Source: an uncultured Prevotellaceae bacterium
GTDB taxonomy: Bacteria; Bacteroidota; Bacteroidia; Bacteroidales; Muribaculaceae
Assembly (NCBI GenBank): GCA_900318335.1
Contig: ONKF01000020.1
Location: 1 to 64,000 of the forward strand
Direction: 5' to 3'
Length of the DNA stretch: 64,000 nt
This document shows, in pieces, positions 8,391 to 17,171 of the stretch. The number at the start of each line of letters is the position of its first letter. Positions within the stretch are counted from its first letter, which is position 1. The notes under the pieces were generated by a model, which worked only from the letters and a program-made list of their open reading frames with translations, searched no databases and was not told the DNA's origin. The position numbers and the translations under genes were made by a program.

Positions 8391-10205
8391 TTAGTGGTTG
8401 CTCAGGAGCATGTCGATCAGAGTGGTTGTGTCGTCGATAGTGACCTTGCCATCGCCGTCAACGTCGGCACCGGGGCTGGGAGTAGCAGCGCCCAGTAGCA
8501 TATCGATGTGGATGGTCACATCGTCGACATTGACCATGCCGTCGCCGTTGGCATCACCCGGCAAGACGGCCGACGGGTCGCTCTCGCCGAGCCTGCGCTT
8601 GTTGGCATTGGTGACATAGAGGTCGGTGATGGGGTTGCCCAGCGGGCGGCTGATGAAAGCCACAATATTCAGGTTGTCGGCATTCCAGGCGTTGGGGATA
8701 TCAATGGTGAACTCATTCCTGTAGGCATTGCCCCTCTTGTTAATGGCAACACCCTTGACCGAAATGAGCGCGCTGCGCAGGACGTTGTTGTGAACGTAAT
8801 CGTTGCCTCCGTTGACTTGTGGGGCCACGAGGCCGTCCTCGGTGATATAGACGGTGAGCCTGCTGTCGTTGCCCATGTGGTCCTCATAGTCAGGCACGAG
8901 TTGGCCGTCGATGGTGATGACGGCTTGACGGGAGTTGGAGTCATAGGTGCTGTTCACGTTGACCGTGGCCCAGGAGGGGGCTATGGCAATGCTGTCCAGG
9001 AATGTGCTCATCGTCATGGGAGACAAGTAGGTGAGCACGACATAAAGATTATTATAATCCCCAATTCCCATCGTTCGGTCAAATGTCCCCTCAGGGTAGC
9101 CGTCAATGAGCTGTAATGTTTTAATGGAATCGCACTGAGGGGTCCTAAAAGGATCGGTACTACCCATGTTCTCATGAATGGATATCCAGGCAATATCATC
9201 CCGCATGTCGCAGAGGCTCTGAATGTTGGCTGAACCTTGGGGGCAAAAGGTGCAATGTGTCGATGTGAACTGCTCGACCAGCCTCATCTGCCGTGTGAAT
9301 CCGTAGTCAAATGTGGTGAACGTTGCGGCCAGGGAGATGGGGTCCTCAATGGGTTGGCCATTGAGGGTGGCGGTGGTGAGGGTCAAGGTGTGCAAGCCTG
9401 CAGCAAGACCCGTGGAGGATGTCGCTCCTGAGATCTTGGTGTACTCTTGGCCCAATGCGATGGGGTTGCTATAGGTGTCCACGATGCTGCCATCGATAGC
9501 AACGTTAAAAGTCAGTGCACCAGGGGCGATCTCAGCGGTGCCCAGGTTGCAGGCCTGTAATGAGAAGGTAATATCGTTACCGGTCACAAGGCTTGACCTG
9601 CAGATGAGGTCACGTGACCTGATGATGTATTGGGGATAATGGTCGTTCCGGGTGACGCACTGCACACTGAGGTTTCCATAGGTGCTCACGCCATAGTCTT
9701 TCCACTGGTTGCTGTAGTAGCACAGGGATGGATAGTAATAGTTGCCGACTTTGACTGCCGAGATGGGTTTCTGGGAGCCGATCTGCTCATAATCGAAGCC
9801 GATTCTGAGGCTGTAGTCATCGGGCAGGTTTACCAGATAAGGCGTCTCGAGCTCTATAAGGTTCCATCCCTGCTCGTTGACGTTGCAGGGCCAGGCTGTC
9901 TCTACGCCCAGCGTGCCGTCGGGTGCCACGGGGATAACAAACACGCGGCTCACGGTGGTGGATAGCGACAGCCCAACGCGGAATGCCACAATCTCACTGC
10001 CCTGGAAGATGGCGAGTTCGTCGGGCGTGATGTCGGTGGCGATGGGGCGTTCGCCGCGCAGGAATGACAATCCCCAGCATCCGCCCAGGCTGAGGTCGTC
10101 GGTGGTATAGTGACCCATCAGCATCTGGTTGGGTTCTAAGGTTAATGCGTTGATCGACATGGGCAGCAGCATGGCGGCCATCAATAGAGATAATAATCTT
10201 TTCAT
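8391..10205 (-). CDS. Omp28-like secreted protein with C-terminal dockerin-like domain
   Basis: An exported protein of about 604 residues. I start at 10205 because it gives a clean signal peptide (MKRLLSLLMAAMLLPMSINA); an ATG ten codons earlier is possible. The body has beta-sandwich regions, then an Omp28-type thioredoxin-like segment beginning at VEQFTSTHCTFCPQGS, with a CxxC motif. The last ~65 residues are two dockerin-like calcium loops: GDANGDGMVNVDDV and ADVDGDGKVTIDD, each followed by IDMLL. Similar modules occur in several proteins of this window. Omp28 relatives are surface proteins of Bacteroidetes with unclear roles. It is alone on its strand between two tRNA genes. Confidence 0.8.
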   Translation of the reverse strand: MKRLLSLLMAAMLLPMSINALTLEPNQMLMGHYTTDDLSLGGCWGLSFLRGERPIATDITPDELAIFQGSEIVAFRVGLSLSTTVSRVFVIPVAPDGTLGVETAWPCNVNEQGWNLIELETPYLVNLPDDYSLRIGFDYEQIGSQKPISAVKVGNYYYPSLCYYSNQWKDYGVSTYGNLSVQCVTRNDHYPQYIIRSRDLICRSSLVTGNDITFSLQACNLGTAEIAPGALTFNVAIDGSIVDTYSNPIALGQEYTKISGATSSTGLAAGLHTLTLTTATLNGQPIEDPISLAATFTTFDYGFTRQMRLVEQFTSTHCTFCPQGSANIQSLCDMRDDIAWISIHENMGSTDPFRTPQCDSIKTLQLIDGYPEGTFDRTMGIGDYNNLYVVLTYLSPMTMSTFLDSIAIAPSWATVNVNSTYDSNSRQAVITIDGQLVPDYEDHMGNDSRLTVYITEDGLVAPQVNGGNDYVHNNVLRSALISVKGVAINKRGNAYRNEFTIDIPNAWNADNLNIVAFISRPLGNPITDLYVTNANKRRLGESDPSAVLPGDANGDGMVNVDDVTIHIDMLLGAATPSPGADVDGDGKVTIDDTTTLIDMLLSNH

Positions 10206-10379
10206 ACCTTTATGAGAATTGTTGGTTATACTCACTTTGCTATATCATTGCCAAATGATAGGCAAATTTAGGTATATTTTTCACTATCATGTCGGCTTGT
10301 AAATGATTTTTCAGTTATGAAGTATAAAAACTCCAAAAACGGATAAGATGGCGCGCTTGTTGGGCAGGGAAAAGAAAAA

Positions 10380-10407
10380 CGGGAGACATCCTTGCGGACA
10401 TCTCCCG
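10380..10407 (-). terminator. Terminator of tRNA-Asp
   Basis: On the minus strand the stem CGGGAGA / TCTCCCG (extended past a two-base mismatch) is followed by TTTTTCTTTTCC, directly after the tRNA. Confidence 0.8.
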
Positions 10408-10411
10408 TCGG

Positions 10412-10485
10412 CGGTGTGTACGTGACTCGAACACGCGACCCCCTGCGTGACAGGCAGGTATTCTAACCAACTGAACTAACACACC
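10412..10485 (-). tRNA. tRNA-Asp (GTC)
   Basis: Acceptor stem GGTGTGT/ACACACC, discriminator G, anticodon stem CCTGC/GCAGG with loop CTGTCAC (anticodon GTC), and T loop TTCGAGT are seen. A TATCTTTG -7 box lies upstream at 10513-10520 on the same strand. Confidence 0.95.
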
Positions 10486-10547
10486 TGGTCACATTTCTGG
10501 CGAAATGCGGTGCAAAGATATTTTTTTTCAAATGGCGCCTTGATGAA

Positions 10548-11837
10548 CTATTTTTTCTCCTTTTCGTCAATGATATCGACGCGGATGAGTTCGATGCGTG
10601 CGGCGGTCTTACGCTCGATGGTGAAACGGTAAGGCGGGAACTCGAGCACCTCACCCACATTGGGGATGGCCTCGTTCTCGTTGAGCAGGTATCCGGCAAT
10701 CGTCTGGTAGTCGTCGCTCTCGGGCAGATCGAGGTGGAAACGCTCGTTGATTTCCTCGATTTCCATGCGTCCCGAGAACTCGTAGCTCGTGTCGCTCAGC
10801 TGGCGTGCGGTGAGGCGGTTGCGGTCATGCTCGTCCTCGATTTCACCGAAGATCTCCTCTACCAGGTCCTCGAGTGTCACCATGCCGCTGGTGCCGCCAA
10901 ACTCGTCGAGCACGATGGCCATCGATCGCTTCTCGTCCATGAGTTGCTGCATCATCTTGCGGGCCAGGAGCGTCTCGGGTGCGAACACGACGGGTTTCAA
11001 GCGGGTTTTCCAGTCCACCTCGGTGACAAAGAGTTCGCTCACCTGAATGAAGCCGATGACGTCATCGATATTTTCCTTGTAGACCACAATCTTGGACAGG
11101 CCCGAGCGGGTGAAGAGTTTGACCAGGTCGTCGCGCGTGGTGTCCTCGACATCGACGGCGACAATCTCGTTGCGGGGCACCATGCAGTCGCGCAGGCGTG
11201 TGTCGCTGAAGTCGAGAGCGTTCTCAAAAATCTTAACCTCACGTTCCACAGTCTTGTTCTCGTCCTCGTGCTTATCGATGTTCTCTTGCAGATAGGCGTC
11301 GAGCTCATCGACGGTAATCAGGCGCACACGGGTGGAGTTGATCTTGATGCCGAACACCTTCATCAGCACGGCCGAGAGCCACTCGGTGAACCGCGAGATG
11401 GGATAGAGCACGCAATAGACCATGAACAGGGGAATCGATGAAGTGCGCACCGAGGCGTTAGGATTGATGCGGAAGATGGTCTTGGGGACAAACTCACCAA
11501 AGATGAGGATGATCAGTGTGGCGATGAGAGTCTGGACCGTCAACAACAGGGCCTCGTTGCTGATCCAGGGTTTCAATGGCGCGGTGAGCAACTGTGCCAT
11601 TGCCATCGAGTAAACGATGTTGGCGATGTTGTTGCCGATGAGCAGGGTGGAGATGAAGGTCTCGCGGTTGCTATAGTAGATGTTGAGGATGCGGTTGATG
11701 ATGCCGCCGCGCGCCATTTCAATCTCGGCGCGCACCTTGTTGGAACTGACAAACGCGATTTCCATGCCCGAGAAGAATGCCGAGCACAGCAGGGCCACAA
11801 GGGCGATAATCAACGGTGTTGTGTAACTTGGATCCAA
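10548..11837 (-). CDS. CorC/HlyC family membrane protein (CNNM + CBS pair)
   Basis: A 429-residue inner-membrane protein. Residues 1-190 form the CNNM/DUF21 domain with three or four membrane helices ([18 protein letters not shown], and [19 protein letters not shown] with the conserved GEFVPKT). A CBS pair follows at about 205-330 ([33 protein letters not shown]). The end is the CorC_HlyC domain ([17 protein letters not shown]). Relatives have been linked to magnesium or cobalt efflux or to membrane repair; older 'hemolysin' names are unreliable. It is last in a minus-strand run coaX-OMP-lptC-corC, 37 bp after lptC. Confidence 0.9.
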   Translation of the reverse strand: MDPSYTTPLIIALVALLCSAFFSGMEIAFVSSNKVRAEIEMARGGIINRILNIYYSNRETFISTLLIGNNIANIVYSMAMAQLLTAPLKPWISNEALLLTVQTLIATLIILIFGEFVPKTIFRINPNASVRTSSIPLFMVYCVLYPISRFTEWLSAVLMKVFGIKINSTRVRLITVDELDAYLQENIDKHEDENKTVEREVKIFENALDFSDTRLRDCMVPRNEIVAVDVEDTTRDDLVKLFTRSGLSKIVVYKENIDDVIGFIQVSELFVTEVDWKTRLKPVVFAPETLLARKMMQQLMDEKRSMAIVLDEFGGTSGMVTLEDLVEEIFGEIEDEHDRNRLTARQLSDTSYEFSGRMEIEEINERFHLDLPESDDYQTIAGYLLNENEAIPNVGEVLEFPPYRFTIERKTAARIELIRVDIIDEKEKK

Positions 11838-11874
11838 AATCTGTTATATCTCGTTAAAGTGGTGGTTACTACTA

Positions 11875-12474
11875 CTATTGCATGGGCCTGGGTGCCGCGT
11901 TGCCGCTGTTGGGGTGTGGCATGCGGCTCTCGTCGATGGGGAAGATTGCCTCGACCTGGCGCAGGGTGTAGGTCGTGAGCCGCTCGTTGGACTCGTAGCC
12001 GTATCCCTCGATGATGCGTCCCTGTTTCTCGATGTGGATAAAGGCATCGCTGTACATGCGGTGTGCCTGCTGTTCCCACATCAGCTCATCGGTGAGGATG
12101 ACATCGCCACGCACGTTGGTGATGCGCACGTTGCCCGTGAGGGTCCACAGTGATTTCTCCTTGTCAAAGAAGGCCGAGTCACACTTGAGCGACGTCGCCA
12201 TCTTGTAGTTATTGTCCAGTTCCTCGCAGGTCACACCCTTGGGGAATGTCCAGTGGGGGTGCTTGGCCTCCTCATACATGTTCCACACGGGGGCGACGAT
12301 GCGGTATCGGGTATGCCCCGAGTCGCTGATGACCGTCTCGACATCGGTCGAGGTCATGGTGGGCACGACATCGGGGTTGGTGGGATGGTCCACCACGCTG
12401 GTGGAATCGTCCTTGCAGCCCGTGATGGCGATTGTGGCCACGACGGCGAGCGCTATGTGGAGCAGTTGTCTCAC
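11875..12474 (-). CDS. lptC: LPS export protein LptC
   Basis: A 199-residue lipoprotein-type LptC. The signal ends in a lipobox (ATIAITGC, Cys about 20). The OstA/LptC-type beta-jellyroll follows, with the repeats typical of the family (SLWTLTGNVRITNVRGD, VILTDELMWEQQAHRMYSD). It would pass lipopolysaccharide from the inner-membrane LptBFG complex towards LptA. It starts 3 bp after the OMP stop, so the two are co-transcribed. The Pro/Asn-rich tail has no clear function. Confidence 0.88.
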   Translation of the reverse strand: MRQLLHIALAVVATIAITGCKDDSTSVVDHPTNPDVVPTMTSTDVETVISDSGHTRYRIVAPVWNMYEEAKHPHWTFPKGVTCEELDNNYKMATSLKCDSAFFDKEKSLWTLTGNVRITNVRGDVILTDELMWEQQAHRMYSDAFIHIEKQGRIIEGYGYESNERLTTYTLRQVEAIFPIDESRMPHPNSGNAAPRPMQ

Positions 12475-12477
12475 GCG

Positions 12478-13719
12478 TTAACGGATGCGGCTCTTCCAGA
12501 ACCACAATTCATTGAAGTTCACACCGATGGTGATGTTGAGGTAGTTCTCGCTGATGAGCGACACGGGAGTGGCCTCGCGATGGCGCCATTCCACACCCAG
12601 GTTGATGGTCGTCTTGCTGTTGGGGGCGGGCAGACCGACACCGACGCTGAGACCATAGTCGCGCAGTTTGGACTCGTCAAACATCATGTAGTCGTGGTTA
12701 AAGAACGCACCAGCCCTGAACGACATGGCACCGAAGTAGCTGCCGCGCTTGTTGGGCGTGTACTGGAGACCCAGGGCGAATTTCCAACGGTCGTTGAAAC
12801 TCATGGACTGGGTCTCGATGCCGCCGATGGGGCTGTACTTGGCGTTGCTCCACTTCTGGAACGTGTAGTCGGCCTCGAGGGTAAGGCGGCGGTCCATAGT
12901 GTAGCTCAAGCCCACACCGATGGAGTAGGGCTGCTCATATTTTCCCTTCATGGAAGTGTAGCCGATGGTGTCCACCTTGCTATCCTGGGTGTCATAACTT
13001 GTTCCCCAGGCATGGCCGTGGAATGATTTTTTGGGCTGGAAAGTGGCACCCACAGTGAGATAGTCGCGGTTCTTGAACAGGGGCAAGGTGTATTGCACGC
13101 CCACCTGAGCGTTCCAGTCGCGCACCTTCATGTTGCGGGTGAAGTAGCTCGATGAAGTGGAAGTGATCAGGGTGGTATTGACCGTCGAGCCGAAGAGGTA
13201 GGCGAAATTCACACCCACACTCAAGTTCTTGACAGGCTGATAACCGACGCCCAGGAAGAGTTGGTTGAGTCCGCCGTTACCGGAGCGCATCTCGTTGCCA
13301 CCAGTAATCTCGCTGCCATAGGAGTAGCCCACTGTCGAGTAGGGCAGCAGACCGAATGAGGCACCTAAACCCTTAGCCACCTTGAAATGGCCAGTCAGAT
13401 AATCCAGTCCGGCACCGAAGTTGTAACCCTTGTTGTCTTCCTCCTTACTCCACAAGTTGGACAGGTCGATGCCGACATCCCACAAGAAGGTGAGCGAATC
13501 GACGTCGGCATAGGATGCGGGATTCATCACGTTGACGATGCGTCCGCCCCTCATGGCATATCCCACACCACCCATCGAGCGCTGGATGCTCGACACGTTG
13601 TCGTTGAGCATACCGTAGGCCATCTTGGAGTAGGGGGTGGTCACGATTTGTGCCTGTGCCACGCCACAGCCCATGGCCATGACGAGCAGTAATACTGATA
13701 TCGTTTTATAGATTTTCAT
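12478..13719 (-). CDS. FadL/OmpP1-like outer-membrane beta-barrel
   Basis: A 413-residue protein with a signal peptide (VLLLVMAMGCGVAQA) followed by an N-terminal plug-like stretch (SIQRSMGGVGYAMRGG, VMNPASYAD) as in OmpP1/FadL/TodX transporters. Alternating hydrophobic strands run to the end. A hydrophobic-substrate channel is the family role; the substrate here is unknown. Its start overlaps the coaX stop by 14 bp, and the lptC start follows 3 bp past its own stop, so it belongs to the coaX-lptC-corC operon. Confidence 0.8.
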   Translation of the reverse strand: MKIYKTISVLLLVMAMGCGVAQAQIVTTPYSKMAYGMLNDNVSSIQRSMGGVGYAMRGGRIVNVMNPASYADVDSLTFLWDVGIDLSNLWSKEEDNKGYNFGAGLDYLTGHFKVAKGLGASFGLLPYSTVGYSYGSEITGGNEMRSGNGGLNQLFLGVGYQPVKNLSVGVNFAYLFGSTVNTTLITSTSSSYFTRNMKVRDWNAQVGVQYTLPLFKNRDYLTVGATFQPKKSFHGHAWGTSYDTQDSKVDTIGYTSMKGKYEQPYSIGVGLSYTMDRRLTLEADYTFQKWSNAKYSPIGGIETQSMSFNDRWKFALGLQYTPNKRGSYFGAMSFRAGAFFNHDYMMFDESKLRDYGLSVGVGLPAPNSKTTINLGVEWRHREATPVSLISENYLNITIGVNFNELWFWKSRIR

Positions 13720-14470
13720 TGGCTTGGTTGTATAAGTAGATGCGGTTGAGACCTTCAGCCGCTAAGTGTTCGTAGTGGATAATGCTCTCGTCGGCCAGGC
13801 GGTTGTGGAGCATGCGGCCATCGCCACCGGTGATGAAGACCATCAAGTTGGGGTGGGAGAGCTTGAGGTCGGCGATATGGCTCTTGATCTCGCCTAAGGT
13901 GCCCAGCAGCACTCCGCTGCGGATGGCAGTCGCCGTGTCATAGCCCACGACCGGAGTGTCGCCCTCGGCATCGATGAGAGGCAGCTGTCCCGTGTGCTCA
14001 TGCAGGGACTTGAACCGCAAGGACAGCCCCGGGGCAATGTTGCCACCGACGAAGCAGCCATCGGCCGTCACGAGGTCATAGGTGATGGCTGTGCCGGCAT
14101 CAATGATGAGAACGTCGCAGGCCTTGTCAAGGCGCTGTGAGATGCACCATGCGCCCACTGCCGTGGCAATGCGGTCACGGCCCAGGGTCTGCGGGGTGCG
14201 GTAGCCCAGCCGGATGGGCAATGGCGTCTCGTGGGTGAGGCGCACCAGCTTGCGGCAGCGTTGCTCCACAAGTTGCTCCACGCGCTGGCTGGCAGCGGTA
14301 GAGGCAGTGCTGCAGATGATAGCTGTCTCGGGTTTATAGGTGCTGATAAACCGGTCGAGCAACCGATTGTCACGACGCATGAAGCGGTTGGTTGCCACGA
14401 CCTGTGAGCCGATAAAGAAGGCCACCTTCACCGAGGTGTTGCCGTTGTCTATTGTGAGATTACCTTTCAT
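13706..14470 (-). CDS. coaX: Type III pantothenate kinase
   Basis: About 254 residues from the ATG at 14468-14470; a start 19 codons upstream adds a tail outside the family pattern. CoaX phosphorylates pantothenate in the first step of coenzyme A synthesis, with ATP and a monovalent cation. Seen: phosphate-1 motif DNGNTSVK at the N-terminus, RLGYRTPQTLGRDRIA with the pantothenate/dimer GxDR-like site, LIIDAGTAITYDLV (phosphate-2) and GGNIAPGLSLRFKSLHEHT. It is the first gene of a four-gene minus-strand operon. Confidence 0.93.
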   Translation of the reverse strand: MKGNLTIDNGNTSVKVAFFIGSQVVATNRFMRRDNRLLDRFISTYKPETAIICSTASTAASQRVEQLVEQRCRKLVRLTHETPLPIRLGYRTPQTLGRDRIATAVGAWCISQRLDKACDVLIIDAGTAITYDLVTADGCFVGGNIAPGLSLRFKSLHEHTGQLPLIDAEGDTPVVGYDTATAIRSGVLLGTLGEIKSHIADLKLSHPNLMVFITGGDGRMLHNRLADESIIHYEHLAAEGLNRIYLYNQANENL

Positions 14471-14564
14471 TAAAAGCGCAAAATTACTAATAACTCGGCA
14501 GATTTCAAAAAAAATCGCTCTGTTCAAGCTATTTATAGGTGAATCGTGGACTTGTGGCTGCTAT

Positions 14565-14942
14565 TTACTGGGCTGATTTCTTGTTCTCGTGATCAATCAT
14601 CATGGTGGCATACAACTGCACCACAACACCAGCCAGCAGGAAGCCGATCCAGTCGTTTGTGCCCTGGGAAATGAACATCATCAAGGCGCTGGCACAGTAC
14701 AGGATGCCGCTGGAGATGAGGATGCGGTGCAGACGCTTGATGCGCAACGACGGGCCGTTGTACAAGCCCACGAAACGCGCTATGAGCACCAGGGCGGCAC
14801 CTGCCGCAAATGCCCAGCGCATCCAGGTGAACTGTGACGGGCTGAAGTTGAACAGGGGAAGGACGGCCATGATGGCCATGACGAGCAGTCCGATGAGGAC
14901 CATCGTATTGGAAATACTGGTTCTTTTCTCGAGGTTAGCCAT
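14565..14942 (-). CDS. Four-helix conserved membrane protein
   Basis: 125 residues with four predicted membrane helices (MVLIGLLVMAIMAVLPLF, AFAAGAALVLIARFVGLY, ILISSGILYCASALMMFI, WIGFLLAGVVVQLYATMM) and short charged ends. I do not recognise a named family. It starts 5 bp after the FtsB/DivIC-like gene, so both are likely translated from one message. That position suggests an envelope or division-linked role, which is inference only. Confidence 0.7.
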   Translation of the reverse strand: MANLEKRTSISNTMVLIGLLVMAIMAVLPLFNFSPSQFTWMRWAFAAGAALVLIARFVGLYNGPSLRIKRLHRILISSGILYCASALMMFISQGTNDWIGFLLAGVVVQLYATMMIDHENKKSAQ

Positions 14943-14947
14943 GATGC

Positions 14948-15256
14948 TTAGGGGATATCGGTGATGAAAACTTCCTCGTTGACACGCTTCATGCCATACT
15001 TCTCGCGCACGAGGCGCTCGAGCGACTCGTTATCGGTGTTGAGCTCGTTGACCTTGGCGTCATAGACGGCAGCCGAGTCCTCATAGTCCTTGATCTGACT
15101 CTTGAGCTCGTTGATCTGGGAACGGTACTTGTTGATGCGCATGTAGTTGTTCTCGCCGAAGAACAAGAGCAAGACGACAAATGCGATGAAAATCAACAAG
15201 GGGATGTTGAGCCACCGCGGAATCCACTTGGGACGCTGAAAATTGAAGAGAGCCAT
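14948..15256 (-). CDS. Septum formation initiator (FtsB/DivIC-like)
   Basis: A 102-residue bitopic membrane protein: short cytoplasmic N-terminus, one helix at about 16-36 (WLNIPLLIFIAFVVLLLFFG), then a periplasmic coiled coil (RINKYRSQINELKSQIKDYE). It ends with the family signature LVREKYGMKRVNEEVF. FtsB/DivIC works with FtsL and FtsQ in the divisome. Upstream, 49 bp away, is trmD; downstream is the four-helix protein. The short gap before its start is filled by repeated gtttagagtttag words. Confidence 0.88.
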   Translation of the reverse strand: MALFNFQRPKWIPRWLNIPLLIFIAFVVLLLFFGENNYMRINKYRSQINELKSQIKDYEDSAAVYDAKVNELNTDNESLERLVREKYGMKRVNEEVFITDIP

Positions 15257-15305
15257 ATGTTTTATGTTTAGAGTTTAGAGTTTAGAGTTTAAAGTGGGGT
15301 ATTCT

Positions 15306-15983
15306 TTAGTCCTTGAGTAGGTTGGGGCGCAGGCGGCGCGTGCGTTCCAGTGACTGCTGCATTTTCCACTCGGCGATTTTGGCCTGGTGGCCGCTGAGCA
15401 GGATTTCGGGCACGTGCCAGCCGTTGAAGACCTCGGGACGTGTATAGACGGGTGCCTCGATGAGTCCATCCTGGAAGGAGTCGCTGAGGGCGCTCTGCTC
15501 ATCACCGATGGCACCGGGCAACAGGCGCACCACGGCGTCGGCAATGACGGCTGCTGGGAGTTCACCTCCGGTGAGCACATAGTCGCCGATGGTGATCTCA
15601 CGGGTGATGAGGTGCTCGCGGATGCGGTAATCCACGCCCTTGTAGTGGCCGCACAGGATCATTAGGTTTTCCTTGAGCGACAGGGCGTTGGCCATGGGCT
15701 GGTCAAGCTGCTCGCCATCGGGCGAGGTGAAGATGATCTCGTCATAGTCGCGCTGGCTTTTCAGCTCCTCCATGCAACGCCACACGGGTTCAATCTGCAT
15801 GACCATGCCCGCCTCACCGCCGAAGGGGTAGTCATCCACCTTGCGGTGCTTGCGCAGGCTCCAGTCGCGCAGATTATGCACGTGAATCTCGACGAGCCCT
15901 TTGTCCTGGGCACGTTGCAGAATCGACGTGTGCAGTGGCGACTCAAGCGCGTCGGGCATGACAGTAAGTATATCTATTCTCAT
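15306..15983 (-). CDS. trmD: tRNA (guanine-37-N1)-methyltransferase
   Basis: A 225-residue SPOUT methyltransferase that modifies G37 next to the anticodon, using S-adenosylmethionine. Seen: [14 protein letters not shown] at the N-terminus, [28 protein letters not shown] and the trefoil-knot SAM site [15 protein letters not shown]. The C-terminal part has [20 protein letters not shown] and [10 protein letters not shown]. Length is normal. The DUF4491 gene lies 14 bp upstream. Confidence 0.96.
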   Translation of the reverse strand: MRIDILTVMPDALESPLHTSILQRAQDKGLVEIHVHNLRDWSLRKHRKVDDYPFGGEAGMVMQIEPVWRCMEELKSQRDYDEIIFTSPDGEQLDQPMANALSLKENLMILCGHYKGVDYRIREHLITREITIGDYVLTGGELPAAVIADAVVRLLPGAIGDEQSALSDSFQDGLIEAPVYTRPEVFNGWHVPEILLSGHQAKIAEWKMQQSLERTRRLRPNLLKD

Positions 15984-15997
15984 ATTTCAGTTTTCAA

Positions 15998-16333
15998 TCA
16001 ATTCTTAATATCCTCTTTGTCCCAGGGGTAAGTGCGTCGGGGATTGCGTGGGAACCAGCCCTTGCGAACGCGTTCCTGCTGTTCTTTCATTTCCTTGATG
16101 CCCCAGAAGCATGAGAAAGCACCCACACCCATCAGTGCCGACAGCAATACGCTGTTGACCAGAAGCGAGCCGATGCACAGCACGATGCCTGCCGCCAGAA
16201 AAACCCACTTGAACCGTTGTCCATAGCGGTATTCTCCCTTGATGACGATGGGGTGGCAGATGCCGATAATCAAGAACGAGCACAAACCGAGCACAAGTCC
16301 TTGAAGATGATATGTCGATAGAAAATCCATCAT
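15998..16333 (-). CDS. DUF4491 family membrane protein
   Basis: About 111 residues from the ATG at 16331-16333. An upstream in-frame ATG adds a polar tail not expected in the family, so I reject it. There are three or four hydrophobic helices (GLVLGLCSFLIIGICHPIVI, WVFLAAGIVLCIGSLLV, VLLSALMGVGAFSCFWGI). The end is PRNPRRTYPWDKE. The HPIVIKGEYRYG motif fits DUF4491, an unstudied Bacteroidetes and Firmicutes membrane family. Its stop lies 14 bp before trmD, so it probably leads that transcript. Confidence 0.75.
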   Translation of the reverse strand: MMDFLSTYHLQGLVLGLCSFLIIGICHPIVIKGEYRYGQRFKWVFLAAGIVLCIGSLLVNSVLLSALMGVGAFSCFWGIKEMKEQQERVRKGWFPRNPRRTYPWDKEDIKN

Positions 16334-16579
16334 TTTTTCCAGTAGGTTTCGCCGCATTTGTGGGCTATTCCAGCCCACCATTCAAAAAAGTCCTGCAAAG
16401 TTACACTTTTTGAACGAAATCTTCACATGAATAATTCTTAATTTGTGTTATTCTTTTCTTAGTGAAAGATCATGGATTTTTGGGGCCGCTGCTTTACGGT
16501 TACCATAATAGCCAAGGGTCACGGCCCAAGGGGTGAGCCGCTGGCGGGAAATAGTTTAAAAAAAGGCCGAGACGGGTTG

Positions 16580-17059
16580 TTACTGCAGGGCGTCGAGCAG
16601 GAGGCCAAAGAAAACATAGGCGGCAAACAGCACCAATGTGAAGATGATGGTGCGGCCCATGCAGCCCAGGGCGCTCATGCCGTCAGACTGCTTCTTTTTC
16701 TTTTTGGATTTCTTTTTTCCTGTGGATTTGCGCGTGGGGGTTGAGGTGTTGTTGCCGTTGCCTGAGAGGCCAGTGTAACGGTAGGATGTGGACGCCTGCT
16801 TCATTCGGGTCTTGTGGGGAGGTGGTGTGGTGCTGGGGTGGTATTCGGGTGGTGTATCGGTCTCAAAACTGATGCTCTGTTGTGACCGCTTGGGGGGTGT
16901 GGTGGGCTCGTCGTCACGGCGTGTGCTGACCCGGGCTTTGGGCACGGGTTGGCGGGCCTGCAACAAGCATTGCGGGCAAACGATGACTCCATCGTTGGCA
17001 ATCAACTGCTCGTTGCTGACTTCCAGCTTTTTACCACACTTGGGACAAGTCCAGCGCAT
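16580..17059 (-). CDS. Zinc-ribbon protein with C-terminal membrane helix
   Basis: 159 residues. The N-terminus is a two-CxxC zinc ribbon (WTCPKCGKKLEV, then VIVCPQCLL) of the MJ0042 type. A Pro/Thr/Ser-rich disordered linker and a Lys block at about 115-123 follow, then one membrane helix (IIFTLVLFAAYVFFGLLL) near the C-terminus. The ribbon is therefore cytoplasmic and tethered. It is the last gene of the tubulin-like/actin-like cluster on the same strand, 112 bp after the previous gene. Membership of the cluster is inference from position. Confidence 0.65.
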   Translation of the reverse strand: MRWTCPKCGKKLEVSNEQLIANDGVIVCPQCLLQARQPVPKARVSTRRDDEPTTPPKRSQQSISFETDTPPEYHPSTTPPPHKTRMKQASTSYRYTGLSGNGNNTSTPTRKSTGKKKSKKKKKQSDGMSALGCMGRTIIFTLVLFAAYVFFGLLLDALQ

Positions 17060-17078
17060 AATTTGGTTGATAGTTAAC

Positions 17079-17155
17079 AGTTAATAGAGAATAGTTGGCG
17101 TCCCTAAAACGCTTTTTCATTGCGGCCAGAAACTATTAACTATTCTCTATTAACT
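17079..17155. repeat. Perfect 18-bp inverted repeat between cluster genes
   Basis: AGTTAATAGAGAATAGTT at 17079-17096 is mirrored by its exact complement at 17138-17155, with a 41-bp spacer. It lies between the zinc-ribbon gene and the membrane gene upstream. It could fold in the mRNA and uncouple expression of the last gene, or act as a binding site. Confidence 0.85.
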
Positions 17156-17171
17156 ATTCGCTAAATTGATT

